Shown in pieces: positions 17,240-25,320 of a stretch of 64,000 nucleotides of DNA. Position 1 is the first letter of the stretch. Each line of letters opens with the position of its first letter. The DNA lies in NCBI GenBank assembly GCA_002412715.1, contig DHVP01000042.1:144489-208488 (forward strand). Direction: 5' to 3'. Made by a program: the position numbers and the translations under genes. Source of the stretch: Deltaproteobacteria bacterium UBA5205 (lineage in GTDB: Bacteria; Desulfobacterota; Syntrophorhabdia; Syntrophorhabdales; Syntrophorhabdaceae). The notes under the pieces were generated by a model. That model was given only the letters and a program-made list of their open reading frames with translations, was not told where the DNA came from and searched no databases.

Positions 17240-19177
17240 ATGACCGTGCTTAGTTTTACACAGTTGAAGGTGCGCACCGTTGTCGATGTCTTTACATACC
17301 TTACCGGGGTGCTCTGCATCTTTGCCGTCTCGGGCCATATCACGTTTCTTTATCCTCTTTTACTTTTTGCGGCCATGGGTCTTTCGGCCTGGCTTGATTT
17401 CAAGAAGATCTCCATCTCCCGAAGGATCCTGACGGTTTTCTCCATTGTCGTCATCCTGTATTTCTTCGTGCGAATCGGCACTGAGGACCTGATAGGACAG
17501 ATCATGGAGGCCCTTTTCGTTCTCATGGGGATCAAATTCCTCGAACGCAAAGAGGTGCGCGATTTCATGCAGATATATGCGCTCGCGCTCTTCGTCCTCG
17601 CCGGTTTGGGTCTTATGACCCTGGGAATGGCCTTTGTCGCATATCTCCTCGTCTTCTTCATCCTCCTCTCCCTGTCGCTCATATTTCTCACCTTCTATTC
17701 CCAGGACCAGAACCTGGAGCTAACGAACCGAACGATAAGGACAATGATCGCCAGGTGCCTCTGGATACCGCTTCTTGCCATCCCGCTTTCCACCGTCATG
17801 TTCGTAATACTGCCCCGGACCAGTTATCCCATCCTGACTTTTCTCAACAGGGCTGATAAAGCCCGATCGGGATTTACCGACAACGTAAGGCTCGGCCAGA
17901 TCTCGGACATCCAGGAAGATGAACGGGTTGTCTTCCGGGCCACCATGGACAGGATCGATGAAGGATCTCTTTACTGGAGGGGTATTACCCTCGATCATTT
18001 TGACGGTATATCGTGGAGGAAAGGTACCCGAAAGGGTCTTTATTCAAACGCTGGCGCAAGGAACATCACCGGTAAACCGGTGAGCCAGACAATCTACCTC
18101 GAACCCTATGAGAATTCCTGTCTCTTCGCTCTCGATAAACCCGTCTACATGGACTTGAGGAGGGTCAGGAAGAACGATGACCTTACATTCACCATACCGG
18201 GATTTGTTGAAAGAAGGATTCGTTACACCAGTCTATCGATGGTTTCCGCCGTGATACCCGAAGAAAGTATCGATCTGAAAACCTATCTCCAGCTTCCAGC
18301 CGATCTGTCGCCGCTGATCGTTTCGCTTGCAAAGAGCCTTGCTGTCCGGGAGGACAAAACAGGCACACTGCAGCGCGTCCTGGACCATCTCGGTTCTTCC
18401 CGGTACAGCTACACCCTCAAGGGCCTGCCCCTCTCAAAGAACCCGCTGGAAAGTTTTCTCTTCGATTCCCCATCCGGCAATTGTGAGTATTTCGCATCGG
18501 CGATGGCGGTTTTGCTGCGCGTCAATGATATCCCGTCCCGCCTTGTCGGAGGATACCGCGGCGGATACTACAATGAAATGGGGAAGTATTACCTCGTTCC
18601 CCAGAAAAATGCCCACGTATGGGTGGAAGCCCACATCCCCGGCAAGGGATGGGTTCGATACGATCCGACACCGGCATCGGCGGAAGCGTTCTCGACGGTT
18701 TCGGGGAACGGTATGTTCCTGCGGCTCAGGATGGTTTTCGATACAATAAATTACTACTGGTACGGGGTAGTACTTACCTACAATCTTGAAAGACAGATAT
18801 CCATCACCAGAACACTCATGTCCGAATTGAGAAGGCCGTCCATCTCCTTTTCTGTGCACCAGCGAAAGGTGCTGAAGTATTCGGGGACCTTTATCATATC
18901 CTTCGGATTGATCGTTCTGGCCTGGTTTCTCGTAAAGTCGGTGAAGCCGCCTGAAGTGGCGCTCCTCAACCGATTCCTCAAAAGGCTCAATGCAGCGGGC
19001 TATGAAAAACAGAAATCGGAGGGCCTCGAGGAATTTCTGTCGCGTATCCCCGACGAAGAGTTGCGGAGCATCTCGCTGGAATTTGTCCGTGAGTACGAGA
19101 AGATCTATTACGGCGATGGACGGTTCACTCCCGAAGACCTGAAAAGGCTGAAACATCTCGCAGGGGAAGAAAAATAG
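17240..19177 (+). CDS. TgpA-like transglutaminase-domain membrane protein
   Basis: A 645-residue inner-membrane protein: about seven transmembrane segments in residues 1-190, a long periplasmic part with a transglutaminase-like core, one more membrane segment near 555 (FIISFGLIVLAWFLV) and a cytoplasmic DUF4129-like tail. The catalytic triad is visible as Cys in SGNCEYFASAMAVLLR, His in KNAHVWVEAH and Asp in WVRYDPTP. It follows MoxR and DUF58 genes, as in the conserved TgpA clusters; TgpA is needed for viability in Pseudomonas but its substrate is not settled. A 98-base gap with a heptad repeat separates it from the DUF58 gene. Confidence 0.9.
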   Translation: MTVLSFTQLKVRTVVDVFTYLTGVLCIFAVSGHITFLYPLLLFAAMGLSAWLDFKKISISRRILTVFSIVVILYFFVRIGTEDLIGQIMEALFVLMGIKFLERKEVRDFMQIYALALFVLAGLGLMTLGMAFVAYLLVFFILLSLSLIFLTFYSQDQNLELTNRTIRTMIARCLWIPLLAIPLSTVMFVILPRTSYPILTFLNRADKARSGFTDNVRLGQISDIQEDERVVFRATMDRIDEGSLYWRGITLDHFDGISWRKGTRKGLYSNAGARNITGKPVSQTIYLEPYENSCLFALDKPVYMDLRRVRKNDDLTFTIPGFVERRIRYTSLSMVSAVIPEESIDLKTYLQLPADLSPLIVSLAKSLAVREDKTGTLQRVLDHLGSSRYSYTLKGLPLSKNPLESFLFDSPSGNCEYFASAMAVLLRVNDIPSRLVGGYRGGYYNEMGKYYLVPQKNAHVWVEAHIPGKGWVRYDPTPASAEAFSTVSGNGMFLRLRMVFDTINYYWYGVVLTYNLERQISITRTLMSELRRPSISFSVHQRKVLKYSGTFIISFGLIVLAWFLVKSVKPPEVALLNRFLKRLNAAGYEKQKSEGLEEFLSRIPDEELRSISLEFVREYEKIYYGDGRFTPEDLKRLKHLAGEEK

Positions 19178-19232
19178 GGGATCGGCCGTCTTTAGGGCGG
19201 TTCACAAGACAGTTTTCTGGTATACTCAAGGC

Positions 19233-19844
19233 ATGTTCTCCCTGGTGCGCGAAATCAACCTTCTCTGGGAACAGGTTTATCCTTATCTGGCCCGGCACAT
19301 CGCCGAGGTATACGACCGCACCGATGGCGCAGTGCTTGAAGCAGGACCATTCTGCGGAGTGATCTACGATCTTGCCAGACAGCACATCGGCACCTCCTTC
19401 CGCATCGCCTCCTTTCCCGCCTCCATGGAAGCCTTTTATGCCGAAGAGATAAAGAAGCGGGGCATGACGGGGATGATCGACACAGTGATGACAACCCCGA
19501 CACTGAAAGGCGTCGATGACAACAGCATCGATCTTCTGGTCTTCAGAGGGGCGTTGTTCTTCCCATCATTCTTCACGATCGATTATCAGGCCATTCTTCG
19601 CGTTTTGAAGCCGGGAGGGACGATGTTCGCCGGCGGCGGTTTCGGCAAATATACGCCCGCCGAGGTGATCCGCCCCATAGCGGAGCGTTCGAGGAAACTG
19701 AATCTCCTGATCGGCAAGACGGAGGTCACGGTCGACAGGATACGACGAGACCTGGAAACGAACAATATAACCGAAAATGCCGGGATAGTAACGGAAGGCG
19801 GACTATGGGTAGTAATGAAAAAATGGGTAATAGGTGATGGGTAA
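19233..19844 (+). CDS. Class I SAM-dependent methyltransferase-like protein
   Basis: A 203-residue protein with a methyltransferase fold: motif I region VLEAGPFCGVIYDLA, an acidic/hydrophobic strand IDLLVFRGALFFPSFF and motif IV-V region AILRVLKPGGTMFAGGGFGKYT. The Gly-rich loop is degenerate compared with the usual GxGxG, so activity is uncertain. The last codons (after KKW, reading VIGDG, stop) are made of heptad repeat units, so the original C-terminus was probably altered when the repeat arose there. Convergent with the MoaD-like gene. Substrate unknown. Confidence 0.7.
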   Translation: MFSLVREINLLWEQVYPYLARHIAEVYDRTDGAVLEAGPFCGVIYDLARQHIGTSFRIASFPASMEAFYAEEIKKRGMTGMIDTVMTTPTLKGVDDNSIDLLVFRGALFFPSFFTIDYQAILRVLKPGGTMFAGGGFGKYTPAEVIRPIAERSRKLNLLIGKTEVTVDRIRRDLETNNITENAGIVTEGGLWVVMKKWVIGDG

Positions 19845-19896
19845 TAGGTGATGGGTCAAACCGCTTTTCCTATGACTTATGACCTATTGCCTGTAG
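19826..19896. repeat. Heptad repeat site B, inverted arms
   Basis: Left arm 19826-19860 is five 7-base units: GGTAATA, GGTGATG, GGTAATA, GGTGATG, GGTCAAA. Right arm 19869-19896 is the reverse-complement type: CCTATGA, CTTATGA, CCTATTG, CCTGTAG. The arms can fold into an imperfect hairpin between two convergent genes and may act as a terminator. The left arm contains the stop codon of the methyltransferase gene. Confidence 0.8.
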
Positions 19897-19899
19897 TCT

Positions 19900-20193
19900 T
19901 CATCCCCCCGCCAGGGGGTCCATGTATGCTTCTACCAGGACAGTATCGCCCTCGGTCAGCTGTTTCTTCAATCCCTCGGAAAAGGAAAAATGACTCTGTC
20001 CGTTAACGTACAGGTGCCTGAGATCGTCGCCCATTTCACCCTTCTCGATAAACCTCAGATAGGGGTATTTTTCGGCGAGCTTTCCCAGGACATCCTTCAA
20101 AGTATGCTCGTCATCCTTCAATTCGAGTTCCAGGGGAGGCTCAAAAACATTCTTGATCTTCAGGTTTGAATCCACTTTAACCTTTATCTTCAT
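19900..20193 (-). CDS. MoaD/ThiS-family sulfur carrier protein
   Basis: A 97-residue ubiquitin-like sulfur carrier ending in the diagnostic Gly-Gly (DPLAGG). Central block VLGKLAEKYPYLRF and VYVNGQ-like LYVNGQSHF fit MoaD/ThiS folds. ATG 20193 has GGAGGTGCAAA directly upstream; an in-frame start at 20211 is less likely. It sits immediately downstream of a molybdenum-enzyme operon, which suggests it supplies sulfur for molybdopterin, perhaps using the MoeB/ThiF-like E1 at 13.5-14.3 kb. A thiamine or other sulfur-transfer role is possible. Confidence 0.8.
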   Translation of the reverse strand: MKIKVKVDSNLKIKNVFEPPLELELKDDEHTLKDVLGKLAEKYPYLRFIEKGEMGDDLRHLYVNGQSHFSFSEGLKKQLTEGDTVLVEAYMDPLAGG

Positions 20194-20264
20194 TTTGCAC
20201 CTCCGGATCATCTCTCTGCCACATAATATACATCATAACCAACGGGGCGTAAAGACGGCTGGAA

Positions 20265-20306
20265 CCGCCTGGAACCATCTCTATGCATTCCGGCGGTTCC
20301 AGGCGG
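20265..20306. terminator. 12-bp hairpin at the end of the minus-strand cluster
   Basis: CCGCCTGGAACC (20265-20276) is the exact reverse complement of GGTTCCAGGCGG (20295-20306), with an 18-base loop. The unit TGGAACC is also repeated just outside. No U-tract follows on the minus strand, so it may be a transcript-end stabiliser rather than a standard terminator. Confidence 0.5.
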
Positions 20307-20324
20307 GAGCAATCATTTATTTGT

Positions 20325-20795
20325 CTACATGGTCTTTCTTGCCGCCTCCTCCACCGCCTCTACGATCTTCTTGTATCCCGTGCAGCGGCAGATATTGGAG
20401 GAGATCGTCCTTACGATCTCTTTCTTTGTCGGCTTCTTATTCCTGTCAAGAAGCGCCTTGGCGGTCATTATCATCCCGGAAGTACAGAAACCGCACTGGA
20501 CTGCCCCCTTCTCCATGAAGGCCTCCTGCAGCGGGTGAAGGTTTCCGTTCTCCCTCAAACCCTCTATCGTCGTGATATCCGCGCCTTCCACTTCGGGGGT
20601 AAGCACGAGACAGGATCTCAGGGGTATTCCGTTGACTATGACGGTGCATGCCCCGCAGGCCCCCATACCGCAGGCCTCTTTCGCCCCGGTGAGGACAAGC
20701 CGCTCACGAAGAGTTTCCAGAAGTGTCTCATAGGGACGCACTTCAAGGGTGACATTCTCGTTATTTATCTGAAAACTGACCTTCGTTGTTTTCAT
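20325..20795 (-). CDS. [2Fe-2S] subunit of a 4-hydroxybenzoyl-CoA reductase-type enzyme
   Basis: A 156-residue xanthine-oxidase-family small subunit with two [2Fe-2S] clusters: the plant-ferredoxin-type set CGMGACGACTV plus a later Cys (RSC), and the helical-domain set QCGFCTSG with ICRCTGY. It carries electrons between the FAD/[4Fe-4S] subunit and the Mo site. The start codon overlaps the stop of the FAD-subunit gene (TGATG), so production is coupled. The subunit order large-medium-small and sizes (758, 316, 156) match HcrA, HcrB, HcrC of 4-hydroxybenzoyl-CoA reductase. Last gene of the 26-kb cluster. Confidence 0.9.
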   Translation of the reverse strand: MKTTKVSFQINNENVTLEVRPYETLLETLRERLVLTGAKEACGMGACGACTVIVNGIPLRSCLVLTPEVEGADITTIEGLRENGNLHPLQEAFMEKGAVQCGFCTSGMIMTAKALLDRNKKPTKKEIVRTISSNICRCTGYKKIVEAVEEAARKTM

Positions 20796-21745
20796 CACTT
20801 CCCCTCCGCAAATACTCTTTTAACGGCCCGCTTCAAAAGGACTCCAACCATTTTCTTCCGGTAGGCCGGCGTCAGTGTACCGTTCGCGACAGGCCTCGCG
20901 TCCGCGGACGCCTTATCCGCAGCTTCTTTTACGGCGGCCGCATCGCCCGCGTTCTTAAGGTCGTATACCTGAGGCGCAAGCCCCACGCCGCCCACGCAGA
21001 CCCTGGCTTTGGCGCCTGCCGCGCTGACGGCTACCCCGACCAGGGGGTAGTCTATGGAATCCCGAACGCGCAACTTCTCATAAGCACCCTTCGTCTTCTT
21101 CATCGGTATGAGTATCTGCGTCAGGATCTCTCCGGCCTCAAGCGCAAAAGGCTTTATGCCGTCGCCGGTGAACAGGTTGCCCAGCTTCATTCTACGCTCG
21201 CCCTCAGGGCCCACGAGCGTCACTTCTGCCGACAGGGTGATGAGTGCCGGAGCGTTGTCACTGCAATAATTCGCGAAACAGGTCCTTGCGCCCTTGACGA
21301 CGTTGCACTCGCTGCCACCCATCCTCAGGCAAAAACCCCTTGCCGTGCGCCATTCAAGAGACTGATTATATTCCAGACAGCGTGTATCCTGCAGGATATT
21401 GCCGCCGATCGTGCCGCGCATCTGGAGCGTTTCACATGACGTGGCGTCGAGCGATTCATAAAGGGCGGGAAAGTATTTTCCCGTCACGGAATCGTTCTTA
21501 AGATCGAAGAGCGTAACGTTGGCGCCCACCGCCAGCCATCCGTCCCGTTGATCAATGGTTTTCATCTCCCCGATCCCCTTGAGGTCAATGACGGCCTTCG
21601 GCGTCGATAGTTTATGTTTGATAAGCGGGATCAGGTCTGTTCCGCCGGCAAGATACCGTGCCTTTCCTTTTTGTTGTTTATAGAGGGTGACCGCCTCGGC
21701 CACGCTCCGCGCTTTCTTGTATTCAAACTTTGGCAGGACCATCAT
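20795..21745 (-). CDS. FAD/[4Fe-4S] subunit of a 4-hydroxybenzoyl-CoA reductase-type enzyme (HcrB-like)
   Basis: A 316-residue FAD-binding subunit (AGGTDLIPLIK for the FAD pyrophosphate loop, MRGTIGGNILQDTR) carrying the extra insertion that marks 4-hydroxybenzoyl-CoA reductases: Cys123, Cys139, Cys147 and Cys156, that is C-x15-C-x7-C-x8-C, in the stretch from TRCLEYNQ to RTCFANYC. In Thauera HcrB this loop binds a [4Fe-4S] cluster that lets the enzyme push electrons to the substrate, so the present enzyme is probably a reductase, not a hydroxylase. The second FAD subunit of the window (29.7-30.7 kb) lacks the loop. Starts within the stop of the large-subunit gene (ATGA). Confidence 0.9.
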   Translation of the reverse strand: MMVLPKFEYKKARSVAEAVTLYKQQKGKARYLAGGTDLIPLIKHKLSTPKAVIDLKGIGEMKTIDQRDGWLAVGANVTLFDLKNDSVTGKYFPALYESLDATSCETLQMRGTIGGNILQDTRCLEYNQSLEWRTARGFCLRMGGSECNVVKGARTCFANYCSDNAPALITLSAEVTLVGPEGERRMKLGNLFTGDGIKPFALEAGEILTQILIPMKKTKGAYEKLRVRDSIDYPLVGVAVSAAGAKARVCVGGVGLAPQVYDLKNAGDAAAVKEAADKASADARPVANGTLTPAYRKKMVGVLLKRAVKRVFAEGK

Positions 21746-24018
21746 TTCACCCCCTTCTTTCGTTCCAGAATCTTCATAACCTTGTCAGGCGTCAGCGGCA
21801 GTTCCGTGAAAAGTTCGCCCGTGGCATTTGTCAGGGCGCAGGCGACGGCGCTGTACGCGTTCATGCGGACGGTGAGACCGCCTTCCTTTGCGCCAAACGG
21901 CCCTGCAGGGTCCCGGGAACTTATGATGATCGTATCCATATCAGGCATATCACACGCCAGCGGCACCTTGTATTCGAGAAGGTCCGGATTCAGAAGATGG
22001 CCCTTGTCCCAGAGGTTGCCTTCGGTGATCGCCGCCACGCCCGCCTGCTGGATGGAACCTTCCATCTGGCCCTCCACGGCCATCGGGTTGATGGCTCGCC
22101 CGCAGTCATGGGCTGACGTGAAACGGGGGATAGTTATCCTGCCGGTCTCGGCGTCGATATCTATCTCCGCCACAGAGGTCCCGAAGGAAAATGTACCCGC
22201 CATCTGGCCCCAGGGTCTTGTCACCCACTCCCTCTCAAAATCTATGTTGGGGAAGAACGAGCCAGTCGCCACTATCGGCTCTCCCCTGAAGAACGCCTCC
22301 CGCACGACCCAGGATATGGGCATCTTCTTGTCGGGATCCTTCATGGAATAGGCCGAGCCGTCTTTAAGGCCGATGTCGGCCTCCTTCACCCCCAGTTTTT
22401 CTGCCGCGATGGAGACTACCTGCTTGCGCGCGTTCTCGCAGGCAACCCTGACGGCATTGGCCCCCACGAATGCGGCGGCCTGCGAATAGGCACCGGGGTC
22501 CAGGTTCGTCACTTCCGTATCGGCGCACACGAGGTTGATATCTTTCATGGGAACACCGAGGACCTCGGAGGCGACCTGGATGACCATCGATTCGTTTCCC
22601 TGCCCGTTATCGACGAGTCCCGTCACGAGCGTAACCTGACCGTCGTCGTTGATCTTGACATAGCAGGAAGAGCCCGATCTGAACCCCATCGGAAAACCGC
22701 ACATGATGGCGACGCATCCCATGCCGACGCCCTTGAGCTTCGAAGGCTTCGCCCATCTCTTTTTAAAATTGGTTTTCTCAGCGGCCGCCAGTATTGTCTC
22801 CTTTAGACCGCAGCTTGTAATCTTCGACTTCGTAGCCGTGACTTCACCGGGCCTCAGACCGTTTTTCAGCCGCACATCCATCGGATCGAGGCCGAGCTCT
22901 TTTGCCATGACATCCATTTGCGCTTCGTTCCCGGCCAGAAAGGCCCTTCCGTGGCACCCGTACATCCCCCGGATCCCCTTGTTCGTGAAAACCCGGTAGC
23001 CGTTATAGCGGACGTTGGGGAAACGGTAGCATTCCTCATAGACATAAAAAGGGATGGAGGTGGCGATGGGTCCCGTCGAGCTGTAGGCTCCGCCGTCGTA
23101 TATCACCTTGTAGTCCTTTGCCAGAATCGTACCGTCCTTCTTCATCCCCGTCTTAATGGTGGCGATAATGTCGTGAACCTGCCGCGAGCTCTTTGCATTC
23201 TCCTCGCGGGAGAGGACAAGCTTCACCGGTCTTCCGGATTTGATGGCCAGAAGTGAAGCCACAAGGTCGCCCGGCGCAACCTCAGAGCGTCCTCCGAATG
23301 CTCCCCCGGAATTGATGTGGCGTATCCGTACCCTGTTGAGGGGCAGCTTGAGCATGTTCGAAAGCGCTTTAGCACGCACGTGGGGCCCGGCGTTGGGCAT
23401 ATAGAGGTCAAGGTATCCGTTCTTGTACGAGGCAACGACGGCATACGGCTCCATCATCGCATAGGCCTCTCCGGCTGCCTTGAAGGTATCCTCCCTTACA
23501 AGAAAGGCCTTCTCCATGGCCTTGTCCACCTCGCCCACATCGATATGGATATGAACGTTGATATTGTTCTTGTACTGGTCATGGATCTGGGGAGCACCGT
23601 CCTCCATTGATTCGATCGGGTCATAAACGGCAGGCAGGGGCTCGTAATCCACCTTGATATGTGAAAGTGCCTCTATCGCCGTCTCTTCATCGACGGCCGC
23701 AACCGCGGCTATGTCTTCGCCGATATACCGCACCTTGTCGGTATGGAGCATGGCGTGGTCCTGTGTGTACCTGAAGACGCCCCACTTCACTCCGTAGGAA
23801 TCAAAACCACTAATAGCCGCCTTCACTCCAGGCACCTTCAGGGCGCCGGAGACGTCGATACCGGCTATCCTCGCATGCGGATAAGGGCTCCTGAGCACCT
23901 TTGCCACAAGCATATTGGGAAATTGGAGGTCGGCGGTGTAGCGTGCCTCGCCGGTAACCTTGGCAAGGGAATCGCTTCGCACAACCCTTTTGCCGACAAT
24001 ATTCAGATCATCCTTCAT
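21742..24018 (-). CDS. Molybdopterin subunit of a 4-hydroxybenzoyl-CoA reductase-type enzyme (HcrA-like) with altered active-site motif
   Basis: A 758-residue large subunit of the xanthine oxidase family. Present: N-terminal GKRVVRSDSLAKVTGEARYTADL, the Mo-pterin loop GGAFGGRSE, RGMYGCHGRAFL, and TGLVDNGQGNE. In most members the catalytic Glu lies in a C-terminal GAKGxGEP or similar motif; here the corresponding stretch reads GPFGAKEGGLTVRMNA (about residues 706-721), so the usual Glu position is Leu although a Glu stands three residues earlier. This may mean a different reaction or substrate. With the HcrB-like [4Fe-4S] subunit, reductive removal of a ring hydroxyl or amino group from an aryl-CoA is the best guess. 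Follows the class III aminotransferase gene by 11 bases. Confidence 0.85.
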   Translation of the reverse strand: MKDDLNIVGKRVVRSDSLAKVTGEARYTADLQFPNMLVAKVLRSPYPHARIAGIDVSGALKVPGVKAAISGFDSYGVKWGVFRYTQDHAMLHTDKVRYIGEDIAAVAAVDEETAIEALSHIKVDYEPLPAVYDPIESMEDGAPQIHDQYKNNINVHIHIDVGEVDKAMEKAFLVREDTFKAAGEAYAMMEPYAVVASYKNGYLDLYMPNAGPHVRAKALSNMLKLPLNRVRIRHINSGGAFGGRSEVAPGDLVASLLAIKSGRPVKLVLSREENAKSSRQVHDIIATIKTGMKKDGTILAKDYKVIYDGGAYSSTGPIATSIPFYVYEECYRFPNVRYNGYRVFTNKGIRGMYGCHGRAFLAGNEAQMDVMAKELGLDPMDVRLKNGLRPGEVTATKSKITSCGLKETILAAAEKTNFKKRWAKPSKLKGVGMGCVAIMCGFPMGFRSGSSCYVKINDDGQVTLVTGLVDNGQGNESMVIQVASEVLGVPMKDINLVCADTEVTNLDPGAYSQAAAFVGANAVRVACENARKQVVSIAAEKLGVKEADIGLKDGSAYSMKDPDKKMPISWVVREAFFRGEPIVATGSFFPNIDFEREWVTRPWGQMAGTFSFGTSVAEIDIDAETGRITIPRFTSAHDCGRAINPMAVEGQMEGSIQQAGVAAITEGNLWDKGHLLNPDLLEYKVPLACDMPDMDTIIISSRDPAGPFGAKEGGLTVRMNAYSAVACALTNATGELFTELPLTPDKVMKILERKKGVK

Positions 24019-24029
24019 TAATGTACCCC

Positions 24030-25289
24030 CTACCCCTTATATTTCTCACTCACATAGGCCATCGACTCATCGATTGCCTTTACCGTCAGGTCAAGGTCTT
24101 CTTCGGTGTGCCTGTAGCTGATATAGGCGTGATGATGCGGCGTGAAGAAGAAACCCTTGCGGATTAGCTGAGTGTAGAAATCGGTGCGCCGGTCTCTCTG
24201 TGTTTCGGGGTCGCCTTTCGTGAAGGTGACTATGAACATCGGCGCCACACCGGTCAACTCGGCGCCGGTATTCGGATATTTGTCGATGATGTCCTCGATC
24301 TTCGTCAAGAGGCGGCTGCCCTTATCCCATATGTTGTCAAGGACCTTCTCGCGCTCCATGATCTCTATGGTCTTCAGGGCGGCGATATAGCCTTCGCTAT
24401 TGGGGAAGAACGTGGATGAAATAAAAAGCTTCGACGCGGCTGCCATCATTACGTCCTTTTTCCCGGTAACAACGCTGATGGCATATCCGTTCGCCATGCC
24501 CTTTCCCAGAACCGTCAGATCGGGGGTGACTCCGTAGAGTTCCTGTGCGCCGCCCATTCTGAGCCTGAAGCAGGTGCGGACTTCGTCGTAAACGAGAACT
24601 GATCCGTATTTGTCCGCAAGCTTCCGCACACCTTCGAGAAAACCCGGTTTCGGCACCTGCATCTTCTGGTGGAGGGGATGCCCGAAAGGCGTCATGATGA
24701 TGGCTGCCGTCTGGTCTCCGTGTTTCTTCATCAGGTCCTCGATCATGTCGAGATCGTTGTAATGGAATTCATGGACGTCTTCATAGAACTTCTCGGGGAT
24801 ACCCCCCTTCATCTCGACACACCAGTCATGCCAGCCGTGGTATCCGCAGCGCATGACCTTGATCCTTCCCGTGTAAGCGCGGGCGATACGAATGGCCGCC
24901 GTTGTCGCGTCGGACCCGGTCTTGAGGAAAATGCTCAATTCCGCCGAGGGAACAAGGGCATTCAGTTTTTTCGCCAGGTCATTCTGGTACGGCTGGGTAA
25001 GGGTAAAACAGAACCCCTTGTCCTTTATCTGCCGGTACACGGCGTCATCGACCTCATCCTCCCTGTAGCCGAGGATGATCGGCCCGTAGCCGCAGAGAAA
25101 ATCGATGAACTCGTTTCCGTCGACATCGGTGAGACGGCAACCTTTGCCGTACTCGAGAAAGATAGGATATTCACCCATGATAAAATCGCCGGGTTTTCTC
25201 GCTCCAAGGACGCCGCCGGGAACGAGGGTCTTCGCCTCTTCAAAAAGCTGGATGCTTTTCGTTATGTTCAATTTCGGGACCTCTTTCAT
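24030..25289 (-). CDS. Class III aminotransferase, glutamate-1-semialdehyde aminomutase-like
   Basis: A 419-residue PLP enzyme. It has ARKPGDFIMGEYPIFLEYGKG at the start, the cofactor-contact stretch KTGSDATTAAIRIARAYTGR, VLVYDEVRTCFRL, and the PLP lysine in LTVLGKGMANGYAISVVTG. Most similar in layout to glutamate-1-semialdehyde 2,1-aminomutase, but the genome context (catabolic cluster, no haem genes) argues against haem synthesis. ATG 25289 has a textbook AAGGAGGATTCAT before it. It lies between a saccharopine-dehydrogenase-like gene and the HcrABC-like genes; an amino-transfer or amino-shift step on a pathway intermediate is inferred but the substrate is unknown. Confidence 0.85.
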   Translation of the reverse strand: MKEVPKLNITKSIQLFEEAKTLVPGGVLGARKPGDFIMGEYPIFLEYGKGCRLTDVDGNEFIDFLCGYGPIILGYREDEVDDAVYRQIKDKGFCFTLTQPYQNDLAKKLNALVPSAELSIFLKTGSDATTAAIRIARAYTGRIKVMRCGYHGWHDWCVEMKGGIPEKFYEDVHEFHYNDLDMIEDLMKKHGDQTAAIIMTPFGHPLHQKMQVPKPGFLEGVRKLADKYGSVLVYDEVRTCFRLRMGGAQELYGVTPDLTVLGKGMANGYAISVVTGKKDVMMAAASKLFISSTFFPNSEGYIAALKTIEIMEREKVLDNIWDKGSRLLTKIEDIIDKYPNTGAELTGVAPMFIVTFTKGDPETQRDRRTDFYTQLIRKGFFFTPHHHAYISYRHTEEDLDLTVKAIDESMAYVSEKYKG

Positions 25290-25320
25290 ATGAATCCTCC
25301 TTATAAGAACCCTTGACGGC

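Noticed and set aside
24030..25289. hemL of haem synthesis
   Set aside because: Family layout is similar, but the gene is embedded in a catabolic operon without any tetrapyrrole genes.
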